From Alkalihalobacillus sp. YIM B00296 (GTDB lineage Bacteria > Bacillota > Bacilli > Bacillales > Fictibacillaceae), in assembly GCF_020179385.1 (NCBI RefSeq), contig NZ_JAIBLJ010000015.1, forward strand, positions 24,721 through 88,720: 64,000 nucleotides of DNA. The letters are read 5' to 3'. A program made the position numbers and the translations under genes. The notes under the pieces are model-generated. The model did no database searches, was not told the origin of the DNA, and saw only the letters and a program-made list of their open reading frames with translations. Shown in pieces: positions 26,525 through 34,425 of this stretch; the first letter of the stretch is position 1; every line of letters begins with the position of its first letter.

Positions 26525-27685
26525 TTAAATCGCTGCTAGCCTTTCAGCAATTTTTCTAGCTCCAGAAATATTTCTGGAGACAGGCCCTATTTCAAGTTCA
26601 GCTAAAGCCCCTGCTACATGCAATCCCTTGCCCCATTCCAGTTCTGGAGAGACAATCGGGAAACCGCATTTTGAACATTTGAGGCCATGTTTTTCGATTG
26701 TCCTACTTAGCCACTCCTTACCAGGAAGTGAACCTTCAACCCCCGTGGCAAGAATGATATGGGAAGCTTTCAGCTGAACTCCATTTTGAAACTGGAAGAG
26801 GAGCTGGGAATGTTCATCTATGGAACAGTTCATCACTTCTCCCGTAACAGTCATCAATCGACCTTTTCGTTCTAAATGTTTTTGCTTATGAAATAAATGC
26901 TGGGTTATCGATCCTTTATGCCTTGCCTGTGTAATGATCTTTCTCCGTTCATCAAAATCTTCCACCCTATAAAATTTCCGCATGTATTTAGGGCCCACCC
27001 AGCCTGGATCACTATCGAATTCATGAACCCTGTTTGGATGCCGTTTAACCTGTATAACCGGAACATCATCACAAATTTTATTTATTAAGTGAGCAGCAGT
27101 AATGCCTCCCCCTATGATAGCAACAGGCACGGATCCACTTTCCATTGCAGGCAGGTTTTTATCAAAGATATGGAAGACCTTTTCAGGGTACTGTTCATTC
27201 AGTTCTTTTGCCCAGCCTGGATAAGAAGGCTGATCATTGACGCCTATTGCTAAAACAACTCTCTTCGAAGGGACAGATTGACCATCGCTTGTTCGTACGA
27301 TCCAATGATTATCTTTATACTCCAGCTCATTTACATATCCAATCTTCCAGGCTTTATGCAATTGAATTTCGTTAAAAGTGTGATGGCAATGATGATTGAA
27401 CAACTCTAAATGAGGTTTCTGGTAGTACCCATGGAATGCATTATCAAAATTATTACGCTTGGCGTATCGTTCAAGGCTGGATGGATGTATATCAACATGA
27501 TGGACGACTGGAGAACGAAGGTAATCCATTCCGATTCTTGAAGTAAGCTGTCTCCACCTTCGCATCGGAACTGGTGATGGATCAATGATCTGAAGCCGTG
27601 GTACGTCTACCTTCCTATTTTTCAGCAAGAACGTAGCTATGGTACAACCATGGATCCCTCCACCGATTATCAGCCATTCCTTCAT
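26525..27685 (-). CDS. FAD/NAD(P)-binding oxidoreductase, flavin monooxygenase-like, in the Zur operon
   Basis: A 386-residue flavoprotein of the lysine/ornithine N-monooxygenase and FMO-like superfamily. The FAD-binding Rossmann motif is at the N-terminus (LIIGGGIHGC, residues 5-14). A second dinucleotide motif VAIIGGGITAAHL lies near residue 190 for NAD(P)H. The ATG motif HIILATGVEGSLPG is near 310, followed by an unusual CSKCGFPI pair near 337 and a closing GARKIAERL helix. The CxxC could bind metal or be redox active. The gene lies between rpsN2 and rpmE2 with 24- and 28-base gaps, so it belongs to the zinc-starvation transcript. The start follows AAGGAGA. The substrate is unknown. Confidence 0.88.
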   Translation of the reverse strand: MKEWLIIGGGIHGCTIATFLLKNRKVDVPRLQIIDPSPVPMRRWRQLTSRIGMDYLRSPVVHHVDIHPSSLERYAKRNNFDNAFHGYYQKPHLELFNHHCHHTFNEIQLHKAWKIGYVNELEYKDNHWIVRTSDGQSVPSKRVVLAIGVNDQPSYPGWAKELNEQYPEKVFHIFDKNLPAMESGSVPVAIIGGGITAAHLINKICDDVPVIQVKRHPNRVHEFDSDPGWVGPKYMRKFYRVEDFDERRKIITQARHKGSITQHLFHKQKHLERKGRLMTVTGEVMNCSIDEHSQLLFQFQNGVQLKASHIILATGVEGSLPGKEWLSRTIEKHGLKCSKCGFPIVSPELEWGKGLHVAGALAELEIGPVSRNISGARKIAERLAAI

Positions 27686-27708
27686 AGATAGTCTCTCCTT
27701 CTAAGGTG

Positions 27709-27978
27709 TTACCAGCTTGATTTTTTAACGCCTGGAACTTGGCCCTTATGTGCATACTCACGGAAAGCAATCCGGGACATCTTGAACTTTCTTAAGTAGC
27801 CTCTCGGTCTTCCCGTTACCTGGCATCTATTGTTCAAACGTGTTGGAGAAGAGTCTCTTGGCAGTTTTCTTAGTGCCTCGTAATCCCCCTCTTCCTTCAA
27901 CTTTTTGCGGATTTCAGCATATTTCTCAACGAGTTCTTGTCTCTTTCTTTCCTTAGCAACCTTTGATTTTTTAGCCAT
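27709..27978 (-). CDS. rpsN2: Ribosomal protein S14, zinc-independent (RpsN2/YhzA)
   Basis: An 89-residue S14 of the long C-minus type. It lacks the CxxC-x-CxxC zinc ribbon of the short form and has the conserved [13 protein letters not shown] and [17 protein letters not shown] segments. It substitutes for zinc-dependent S14 when zinc is scarce and is repressed by Zur in B. subtilis. It is the first gene of the operon; two Zur-box-like dyads lie within 120 bases upstream. The start follows AAAGGAG. Confidence 0.96.
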   Translation of the reverse strand: MAKKSKVAKERKRQELVEKYAEIRKKLKEEGDYEALRKLPRDSSPTRLNNRCQVTGRPRGYLRKFKMSRIAFREYAHKGQVPGVKKSSW

Positions 27979-28010
27979 ATCTATTAGCTCCTTTCAACAA
28001 AAAATGACTA

Positions 28011-28033
28011 TTAATAGTAATCATTACGATTTA
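28011..28033. promoter_or_regulatory. Zur box 1, proximal (one degenerate half-site)
   Basis: This dyad has a consensus half ATTACGATTTA on the right and a degenerate half TTAATAGTAAT on the left. It lies 33 bases upstream of the rpsN2 start and 63 bases from box 2, which places both on the same face of the DNA. Confidence 0.75.
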
Positions 28034-28073
28034 GAATCGACAGGCCTGCCAATATAGATTCGACCCGCTGGTT

Positions 28074-28096
28074 TAAATCGTAACTATTACGATTTA
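28074..28096. promoter_or_regulatory. Zur box 2, distal (near-perfect)
   Basis: The halves TAAATCGTAA and TTACGATTTA form a perfect 10-base dyad around a three-base centre, matching the B. subtilis Zur operator. It would repress the rpsN2-FAD enzyme-rpmE2-unknown operon when zinc is sufficient. Confidence 0.93.
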
Positions 28097-28178
28097 TTAT
28101 CGTTTACCCATTATATCTTCTTCTTGGTGAATTGTAAACCTTTAAACGATCGACGCTTTTCATGGCATCAAGAAAGAC

Positions 28179-28280
28179 GGAGTTGCCCCAAAATAATCGT
28201 GAAAGGTACTACCGACACACCATACTTTTCTCAAAATGTTGATAGGATCGGTTAGTATCAGACACTTATGGGACAGCCCC
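28179..28280. repeat. ~100 bp inverted-repeat element (GGGGCTGTCCC type), copy 1
   Basis: The outer arms GGAGTTGCCCCA and TGGGACAGCCCC are near-complementary. The interior shares TTTTCTCAAAATGTTG and the ATCAGACACTTATGGGACAGCCCC end with the copy at 63523-63620. It sits between the Zur operon promoter and the minJ stop, where it could also terminate minJ transcription. Confidence 0.7.
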
Positions 28281-28304
28281 GCCTGCTTATTTATCCAATT
28301 GTCA

Positions 28305-29501
28305 TCAGCCAACTACTTTTTTTCGTTTGGCGTTTTCAGGCTGTGAGAATAAGAGGCCAAGTTCGTGGTGTTCGTTTTGATACAGGGAACGTTGGACGAA
28401 CCGGACATCATTGTTGAAATTAAGTACTTCAAGTTTTACGAAATTCGCGCTGCTCTGTACTGCTCCGTAAAAATCTTCAACCCTCTCCATCTTTTTTCCG
28501 TTCACTTTGATGATCCGCTCCCCGATCGAGATGTTCATTTTAGATGCAGGGGAGCCTGGGATAATCCCTAATACCCGCAGTCCTTCATTCATTGCACTGA
28601 AGTAAGGGGCACTCTTGACTTCCAACTTCCTGTAATAAAGGATCAATGCATTGCGCCCAACTAGCGCAAGGCCGACAATAATAATGCTGAGCATCTCCAA
28701 ATCAAAAGTGAGAAGGACGATAGAACCGGCAAGCAATAGGATCCCAAGCCAAAAGAACCGGATTCCGATACTTTTTACGATTGGTTCTGGCATCGACTGG
28801 GAGACGACATGGTGGAATCCGATCGCAAACGGAGCGAGTGCGATACCGACACTCGCCTCACCGATTTGCAGCAACGGGAACCAGTTTGAAGTCGCCACAA
28901 CAGACCCTGGGACGAGCATGAATAGAGGAACGAGCCAAATCCGACTGATGACGTGGGCTCCGATTCCTTTACCTCTTTTACCCCGTAACAAGATCGGGGA
29001 CGTATTTTTTACGCCGATCGCCATAATAAGAATGCCTTCCGCTACAACCAAAGCAGCGATTAAAAGGGCAATCATACCGAGAGAAGCTCCTTGCAAATCC
29101 ACCAGCCAACTATCTATAATCCGCACACCGGTTGTGAATGACGGCATATAAGCAGCGGCAAGATAGGTCAACCCTCCAGCAAACACCGGGTTGAAGTAAT
29201 TTTTACGCAATGTCAGCCCGAGTAATATGTAGAATACAGACATGACAGCGATGACGCCGATTGGCAGATACAAACCGGTGAACACGCTAAATATGGAAAA
29301 AATCAACCCTAGCAAGAGTCCCGGTCCAATCCCCTTAACAAAGTCGTCCATCGTATCAAATACCCGCACGTGAAAATCACTACGCTCTCTTTTAACACGG
29401 GTAACCGCATGGAATCCGATCAATACTACTATCACGTAAAGAAGTGGATTGAGAAAGAACCAACCCATTCCCTTAAGTACATTCCACAATATATCTTGCA
29501 T
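28305..29501 (-). CDS. minJ: Division topological determinant MinJ-like PDZ membrane protein
   Basis: A 398-residue protein with about eight hydrophobic segments followed by a cytosolic or terminal PDZ domain (about residues 295-385) containing LRVLGIIPGSPASKMNISIGERIIKVNGKK. Length and architecture match B. subtilis MinJ (397 residues), which bridges DivIVA and MinD at the cell poles and division site. It follows ctpB as in B. subtilis, which supports orthology. The start follows TTGGAGG. A small DUF4083 gene lies between the two. Confidence 0.88.
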   Translation of the reverse strand: MQDILWNVLKGMGWFFLNPLLYVIVVLIGFHAVTRVKRERSDFHVRVFDTMDDFVKGIGPGLLLGLIFSIFSVFTGLYLPIGVIAVMSVFYILLGLTLRKNYFNPVFAGGLTYLAAAYMPSFTTGVRIIDSWLVDLQGASLGMIALLIAALVVAEGILIMAIGVKNTSPILLRGKRGKGIGAHVISRIWLVPLFMLVPGSVVATSNWFPLLQIGEASVGIALAPFAIGFHHVVSQSMPEPIVKSIGIRFFWLGILLLAGSIVLLTFDLEMLSIIIVGLALVGRNALILYYRKLEVKSAPYFSAMNEGLRVLGIIPGSPASKMNISIGERIIKVNGKKMERVEDFYGAVQSSANFVKLEVLNFNNDVRFVQRSLYQNEHHELGLLFSQPENAKRKKVVG

Positions 29502-29519
29502 TTTCCAGCCTCCAAAAAT

Positions 29520-29690
29520 CTATCGTTTGTCTATTTTTTTTATCACGTGATCAAGCTTGCGCTCAATTTCTTTAAGACGGTTTTTCTTATGCCGAATGTA
29601 TGTAATTAAAAATACTATCCCTGAGATGATACTAAGAACCATCAAAAACGCTAACAATTGGTACACAATATCACCTATATATATATCCAT
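29520..29690 (-). CDS. DUF4083-like 56-residue membrane protein
   Basis: A 56-residue protein with one hydrophobic helix (residues 7-30, YQLLAFLMVLSIISGIVFLI) and a basic coiled-coil-like tail RLKEIERKLDHVIKKIDKR, the pattern of the DUF4083 family. The start at 29690 follows AGGAGG by six bases; an upstream in-frame ATG at 29723 would translate the Shine-Dalgarno. It lies 18 bases upstream of minJ, so the two are probably co-transcribed. The function is unknown. Confidence 0.85.
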   Translation of the reverse strand: MDIYIGDIVYQLLAFLMVLSIISGIVFLITYIRHKKNRLKEIERKLDHVIKKIDKR

Positions 29691-29726
29691 AACCTTCCTC
29701 CTATAGCATTCGAAAACGAACACAAA

Positions 29727-29758
29727 ATAAAATCCGTAGAAGGGAATCTTCTACGGAT
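29727..29758 (-). terminator. Terminator after ctpB
   Basis: ATCCGTAGAAG pairs perfectly with CTTCTACGGAT around a five-base loop and is followed by a T-rich stretch on the minus strand. Confidence 0.9.
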
Positions 29759-29789
29759 ATATTCGACAGTCGAAGGTTTCATCCTGCTA

Positions 29790-31256
29790 TTACTTTTCGA
29801 ATAAAACTTCAATTGCCGTCTGAAGCTGTTGGTCATTCTTTCCACTATCGATCTTTTCAAGAAGCTTCTGTTCCATCAATGATGCGGTCTTTTTATCCAC
29901 TTTACCAGTTGCCTTCACTTTATTGGCGTTCTGGAATGCCTTCACAGCTGTTTCCGTTTTATTATCGTAGTATCCATCATCCCTGCCAGGATTGAAACCT
30001 AGTCCCTTCAAGATCGTCTGGACATTTTTCACCTGTTCTCCTGTCATATCATACGACAACGGTTTTTCAATCGAAATCGGGCTTGCCCGATAAAAGCCTG
30101 GTTGCTGTTGTTTTACTGTCGGCTCGACACCTTTCTTATGGATCCAGTTGCCATCAGGCGTCAACCACTTGAACATCGTCAGCTTGATGCTGCTGCCATC
30201 ATCCATTTCGACCGCCTGCTGGACGGTTCCTTTTCCGAAGGACTTTTCACCAACGACCTCATATCCACCTGCTTCTTTTAAAGCAGCGGCTAAAATTTCT
30301 GAAGCAGAAGCACTTCCACTGTCGATCAAGCCGACAATCGGGTAATCCTTTTTCTTGCTCGTGTCTGAGAAGAATCGCTGCTTTTCTCCATCTCGCGATT
30401 CAATTTGGACGATCGGCTCATCTTTCGTGATGAACAACTTGCCGATGTCTTGAACGGCGTTAAGGAAGCCGCCTGGATTACCACGGACATCGAGGATCAG
30501 CCCATCTATTCCCTTATCCTCAAGCTCCTTCAACTGTTTTTCAACATCAGAAGCCGTATCTTCTGAGAAGGATGTGATCTTTAGATGCCCGATTTTTTTC
30601 CCATCGTTTTCAATGATATCAGAGTACACTGTCTCAATTGGAATTTCATCACGCTTCACATCGATGGTCAACTTGTCATTGACCCCTGCCCGTTTGATTT
30701 CAAGCTTCACTGTCGTCCCTTTTTTACCACGTATCTTCAGCACCGCATCGTATAGATCAAGTCCTTTTGTGCTTTTACCATCAATGGTAATGATCTGATC
30801 ACGCGGCTTCAAACCTGCTTTTTCAGCGGGGGAATCCTCGAATGGTGCCACGACTGTCACATATCCATCCATCATCGTAACTTCTGCACCGATTCCTTCA
30901 AAAGATGACTCTAATGTATCATTGAATTGCTCTGCTGTCTTGGCATCCATATAAACCGAATAAGGATCATCCAGTGTATTGATCATGCCCTGTATTGCCC
31001 CTTGGAGAAGCTTATCCTCGTCAACATCCTCTACATATTTCTCCGATATGAGCTCATATGTCTGTTCGATCTTGTCGAAATCTTCACCTGCGCTGGAGCT
31101 CCCCAATTTGAGATCTGTGCCATTTTCAGTTCCTTTTTCTAAAAGCGAGGAACTATCTTCATCTGAGAACAAAGTCATTCCTGCATATGTTCCGCCGGCT
31201 CCGACAGCAAGTGAACCTGCTACTAATAATGCCACCACTTTACCTTTCACATTCAT
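29790..31256 (-). CDS. ctpB: Carboxy-terminal processing protease CtpB (S41)
   Basis: A 488-residue secreted serine protease. It has a signal/anchor at residues 7-28, an N-terminal helical domain and a PDZ domain around 95-175 (SPAEKAGLKPRDQIITIDGKS). The S41 catalytic core has the nucleophile in DSGSASASEILA near 315 and the lysine in GEKSFGKGTVQ near 340. A C-terminal peptidoglycan-binding domain lies at 405-470 (GEQVKNVQTILKGLGFNPG). In B. subtilis CtpB processes SpoIVFA to trigger sigma-K activation during sporulation. Position next to minJ and length (480 in B. subtilis) support orthology. Confidence 0.94.
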   Translation of the reverse strand: MNVKGKVVALLVAGSLAVGAGGTYAGMTLFSDEDSSSLLEKGTENGTDLKLGSSSAGEDFDKIEQTYELISEKYVEDVDEDKLLQGAIQGMINTLDDPYSVYMDAKTAEQFNDTLESSFEGIGAEVTMMDGYVTVVAPFEDSPAEKAGLKPRDQIITIDGKSTKGLDLYDAVLKIRGKKGTTVKLEIKRAGVNDKLTIDVKRDEIPIETVYSDIIENDGKKIGHLKITSFSEDTASDVEKQLKELEDKGIDGLILDVRGNPGGFLNAVQDIGKLFITKDEPIVQIESRDGEKQRFFSDTSKKKDYPIVGLIDSGSASASEILAAALKEAGGYEVVGEKSFGKGTVQQAVEMDDGSSIKLTMFKWLTPDGNWIHKKGVEPTVKQQQPGFYRASPISIEKPLSYDMTGEQVKNVQTILKGLGFNPGRDDGYYDNKTETAVKAFQNANKVKATGKVDKKTASLMEQKLLEKIDSGKNDQQLQTAIEVLFEK

Positions 31257-31280
31257 TTCATCACCCCATCGTGTTTGCAG

Positions 31281-31316
31281 GAAAAGGCATCACACCTCAA
31301 AGATGCGATGCCTTCT
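31281..31316 (-). terminator. Terminator after the LCP-family gene
   Basis: AAGGCATC pairs with GATGCCTT across a ~15-base interior, with CTTTTCC following on the minus strand. The 412-base gap between ctpB and the LCP gene otherwise shows no gene; around 31455-31530 it has a GC-richer stretch resembling dispersed spacer repeats. Confidence 0.7.
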
Positions 31317-31668
31317 CACATGAGTAAGGTCCCCCTAAGTCCGTGCCATTTCACTTACTCGATATACTATATGAACAGCTTGTATACTTTATGTGTGGAA
31401 AGAACACAATATGCATTTACATTAATGGTTCTTATCGAAAAATTTCTTTTAACGCAATCCGCGACACTCCTGCAGGAAAAGCAATCCAGGCGTAACCCTG
31501 TTGCGAGGCTTGTTGATCGCCTCCATGGAAAGGGAGGGAATATCGTAATTCAAGTATAACTGAGTTAACGTATAAGCTAGCTTCATACTACTACACAACC
31601 CTAAATCTAACAAGGAAATTAGTATTATTTTATACAAGAATCCGTAAGAAGCCGATTTAACTTGTAAA

Positions 31669-32637
31669 CTAGCTATCCGTTCCTTCTTCAAACCCCAATT
31701 CTTTTTTCAATTGGGTCCGGACCTCATTCAATTGCTGCTCATCAAGCTGCAAGTAATAAGTCGATCCAGGCTGGTAATCATACCCTTCCAATTGGAGTTT
31801 ATTCACCTCTTTAATGCTTGTGATATAAGGGACGTAAGAGAGAACCTCGTTAAAAGAGAGATTCAAAGAAAAGTTGCCTTCAAGGCTGTCCAATAAATCA
31901 TCGTATTTTGATACTGAAGAAAAGGATTTCATCTTATTGATACTGGACTGGATGATTTGCATTTGGCGTTCGCCCCTCTTAAAGTCGGAATCCGCTTTAC
32001 GTGTACGTGCAAAAGCTAAAGCCTCTTCTCCATTCAACTTTTGATCGCCAGTATTCAATACGACTTTTCCATTCGTTTCCTTTGCAATCTGATCGACGAC
32101 GTATTGATCTTCGATATCGATCTTGACTCCACCGAGTTCATTTATTGCTGTTTTAAAGGCCTGGAAATTCCCGCGCACAACATAATCCACTGGAATATCA
32201 AGCAGTTCTTCAGTCGTCTGGACCGTCAACTCCATTCCACCCCTTAAATGGGCATGGGTGATTTTATCCATCCCGTAGCCTGGAATATTCACATAGGAAT
32301 CCCTCGGAATACTTAACATTGTCAATGTTTCGTCCGTTTTATTGAAGGTTGCCACGATCAAAGCGTCTGAAAGGGCGCCCTTTGCCTTTCCTTCACGGCT
32401 GTCAATGCCGACAAACAGCATGGAAAAATTATCTTTTTTGGGGTTGACGGTTTCTTCCCTTTTATCGGATTTCTTTCCCCTGTCTAAAGAAACCTGAGCG
32501 TTATCTGTTACCTCTGATGCTTTCGTATACAGATAACCTGCATATGATAACGGCACGAGCAGTACAACAAACAGCGTTATGAACAAGAATCTGATTACTC
32601 GTCGTTTTTTTCTCCGTCTACGAAATCTTGGTCCCAT
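31669..32637 (-). CDS. LytR-CpsA-Psr (LCP) family cell-wall polymer ligase
   Basis: A 322-residue type II membrane protein. A basic N-terminus (RFRRRRKKRR) precedes a single helix at about 15-40, and the extracellular LCP domain spans about 70-220. The LCP signature residues are visible: DSREGKAKGALSDALIVATF, SIPRDSYVNIPG and the C-terminal ARTRKADSDFKRGERQ. LCP enzymes attach teichoic acids or other undecaprenyl-linked polymers to peptidoglycan. The start at 32637 lies eight bases after GGAAAGG; the GTG at 32646 overlaps the Shine-Dalgarno. Which B. subtilis paralogue (TagT, TagU or TagV) it equals is not clear. Confidence 0.93.
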   Translation of the reverse strand: MGPRFRRRRKKRRVIRFLFITLFVVLLVPLSYAGYLYTKASEVTDNAQVSLDRGKKSDKREETVNPKKDNFSMLFVGIDSREGKAKGALSDALIVATFNKTDETLTMLSIPRDSYVNIPGYGMDKITHAHLRGGMELTVQTTEELLDIPVDYVVRGNFQAFKTAINELGGVKIDIEDQYVVDQIAKETNGKVVLNTGDQKLNGEEALAFARTRKADSDFKRGERQMQIIQSSINKMKSFSSVSKYDDLLDSLEGNFSLNLSFNEVLSYVPYITSIKEVNKLQLEGYDYQPGSTYYLQLDEQQLNEVRTQLKKELGFEEGTDS

Positions 32638-32722
32638 CAAAAACACCTTTCCGATATTTTTACTAAGAATTGTATAGAACGTTTACTAGTTCTGATTAAC
32701 GCTGAAAACTCTGGATTATGTT

Positions 32723-32762
32723 AAAGAACACTCCCATCCTATTGTACATGAGAGTGTTCTTT
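32723..32762 (-). terminator. Terminator of the mannitol operon
   Basis: AAAGAACACTC pairs perfectly with GAGTGTTCTTT around an 18-base loop and lies 63 bases beyond the mtlD stop. It could function in both directions. Confidence 0.85.
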
Positions 32763-32824
32763 GACCTAACCCCATATCAGATGAAAAATCTTAAAAGTTT
32801 GTTCCATCTTATGTCATCAAAGAC

Positions 32825-33973
32825 TTATCTATTCAGCTTATCAAGTTGCTCTTTTACAACCATTAACAACCGACTGGAATCATTCAGGCCAGCAACCTTT
32901 TTGAACGTTTCGATGAATCCAAGCTTTTGTATGGAAGCTTGAAGTTCCATCGCTTCATCATCATCTGGATGATCGTAACATAAGGCCACCGCGATGACTT
33001 TTCCAAGATAGATCGGATTCTTTCCGACAATTTCTAAATAGTCAATCGCAGGTCCGACCAGACGATCTTTAGCTCCCAACTTACGTTTTGGCGCTCTGGC
33101 AACACGTGTTACTTCATCAGAAATATGCGGGTTCAAGAAACGGCCGATGATTTTTTCAATGTAAGCCCGGTGTTCTTCAGTTCTGAACTGGTATTTTTGG
33201 ATTAAAACCTCTCCAGATTCTTGGAGAGCTTGTCGGACATCATTTTGGATGATTTTATCTTCCATCGCTTCCTTTATCGTTTGATATCCTTTTCGATAGC
33301 CTAAGTAGGCTGCAGCTGCATGACCCGTATTTACAGTGAACAATTTGCGTTCAATATAGGGAGTAAGGTCATCGACAAATGTGATTCCTGCAATATCCGG
33401 CTTCGCACCTTTCATTCCCTTCGTTTCCACTACCCACTCGTAATAGGGCTCAACCTTTACAAGCAGCGGGTCATCATTGGATTGGAGCGGGACGATCCGA
33501 TCAACAGCTGCATCCGGAAAACCGATGATATCCTCTAATGAATGTTTCGTATCTCGCTTGATGTTTTTGTACACATAGTCCTTCAAAAGAGTACTGCCAC
33601 CAATCATATTTTCACAAGCTATGACATTCAGCTGCCTACCCCCCTGGGCCAATCGTTTTTGCAATCCTTTCCCTAATAAATCGGATATGATAGGCAGGAT
33701 ATCCGGACCTACAGCTGTAGTGATGAGATCAGCCTCAGCAATTGAATCAATGACTGCTTCCGGGTCCTTCAGGCTATTCAAGCCACTGATTCCGTTTACT
33801 TCAATGGTTTCATCATTTCCAACAAGCTCAATCGTGTAAGAGCCTCGACGGTTCAATTCATCGATCAATTCAGCATTCACATCCACAAAGACCGTTTGAA
33901 AGCCTGCTTTTCCTAATAAGGCACCGATGAATCCACGTCCAATATTACCGGCACCGAAATGGATAGCTAACAT
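32825..33973 (-). CDS. mtlD: Mannitol-1-phosphate 5-dehydrogenase MtlD
   Basis: A 382-residue polyol-specific long-chain dehydrogenase that oxidises mannitol-1-phosphate to fructose-6-phosphate with NAD+. The N-terminal nucleotide motif is AIHFGAGNIGRGFIG (residues 3-17). The catalytic region contains KLFTVNTGHAAAAYLG near 212, including the conserved K-x(5)-N-x-x-H. It is the last gene of mtlA-mtlR-mtlF-mtlD, one base after the mtlF stop region. Confidence 0.97.
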   Translation of the reverse strand: MLAIHFGAGNIGRGFIGALLGKAGFQTVFVDVNAELIDELNRRGSYTIELVGNDETIEVNGISGLNSLKDPEAVIDSIAEADLITTAVGPDILPIISDLLGKGLQKRLAQGGRQLNVIACENMIGGSTLLKDYVYKNIKRDTKHSLEDIIGFPDAAVDRIVPLQSNDDPLLVKVEPYYEWVVETKGMKGAKPDIAGITFVDDLTPYIERKLFTVNTGHAAAAYLGYRKGYQTIKEAMEDKIIQNDVRQALQESGEVLIQKYQFRTEEHRAYIEKIIGRFLNPHISDEVTRVARAPKRKLGAKDRLVGPAIDYLEIVGKNPIYLGKVIAVALCYDHPDDDEAMELQASIQKLGFIETFKKVAGLNDSSRLLMVVKEQLDKLNR

Positions 33974-33974
33974 G

Positions 33975-34412
33975 TCAGTTCACCTCATCAAATATAGAAA
34001 TGACTTCTTCTGCTGTTCTAGCTTGAAGAATTTTGTCGATATTCGCTTCTTCCGAGCAGACAATCGCGATTTTTGAGAGGATTTCTAAATGCTCATCCCC
34101 TTTTCCTGCAATACCGATCAACAATTTCACAATATTCCCATCACCAAAATCCACACCATCAGGAACGGTGACAATGCTTAACCCTGTTTCCTTGACAGAT
34201 TTTTTCGCCTCATCTGTCCCGTGTGGTATCGCCACAAAGTTTCCCATATAAGTAGACGTGATTTCTTCTCTTTTCAACATTTCACCAATATATCCTTGTT
34301 CTACATACCCTTGATCGTAAAGGATTCCCCCTACAAAACGAATGGCTTCTTTTTTGTTTGGAATCTTCGTATCCAAAACGATATTTTCAGCAGTTAAGAT
34401 CGTATCAGACAT
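33975..34412 (-). CDS. mtlF: Mannitol-specific PTS EIIA component MtlF
   Basis: A 145-residue EIIA of the mannitol/fructose family that relays phosphate from HPr to the EIIB domain of MtlA. The active histidine lies in NFVAIPHGTDEAKK near residue 60. The start at 34412 (MSDTILT) is chosen because it has an eight-base spacer to AAGGGG; the ATG at 34418 is too close. Having EIIA as a separate protein complements the EIICB-only MtlA encoded upstream. Confidence 0.96.
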   Translation of the reverse strand: MSDTILTAENIVLDTKIPNKKEAIRFVGGILYDQGYVEQGYIGEMLKREEITSTYMGNFVAIPHGTDEAKKSVKETGLSIVTVPDGVDFGDGNIVKLLIGIAGKGDEHLEILSKIAIVCSEEANIDKILQARTAEEVISIFDEVN

Positions 34413-34425
34413 TTTCATTTCCCCT

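Noticed and set aside
31449..31691. 80-codon minus-strand frame after the LCP gene
   Set aside because: It begins inside the end of the LCP gene without a Shine-Dalgarno and ends in a GC-rich spacer element.
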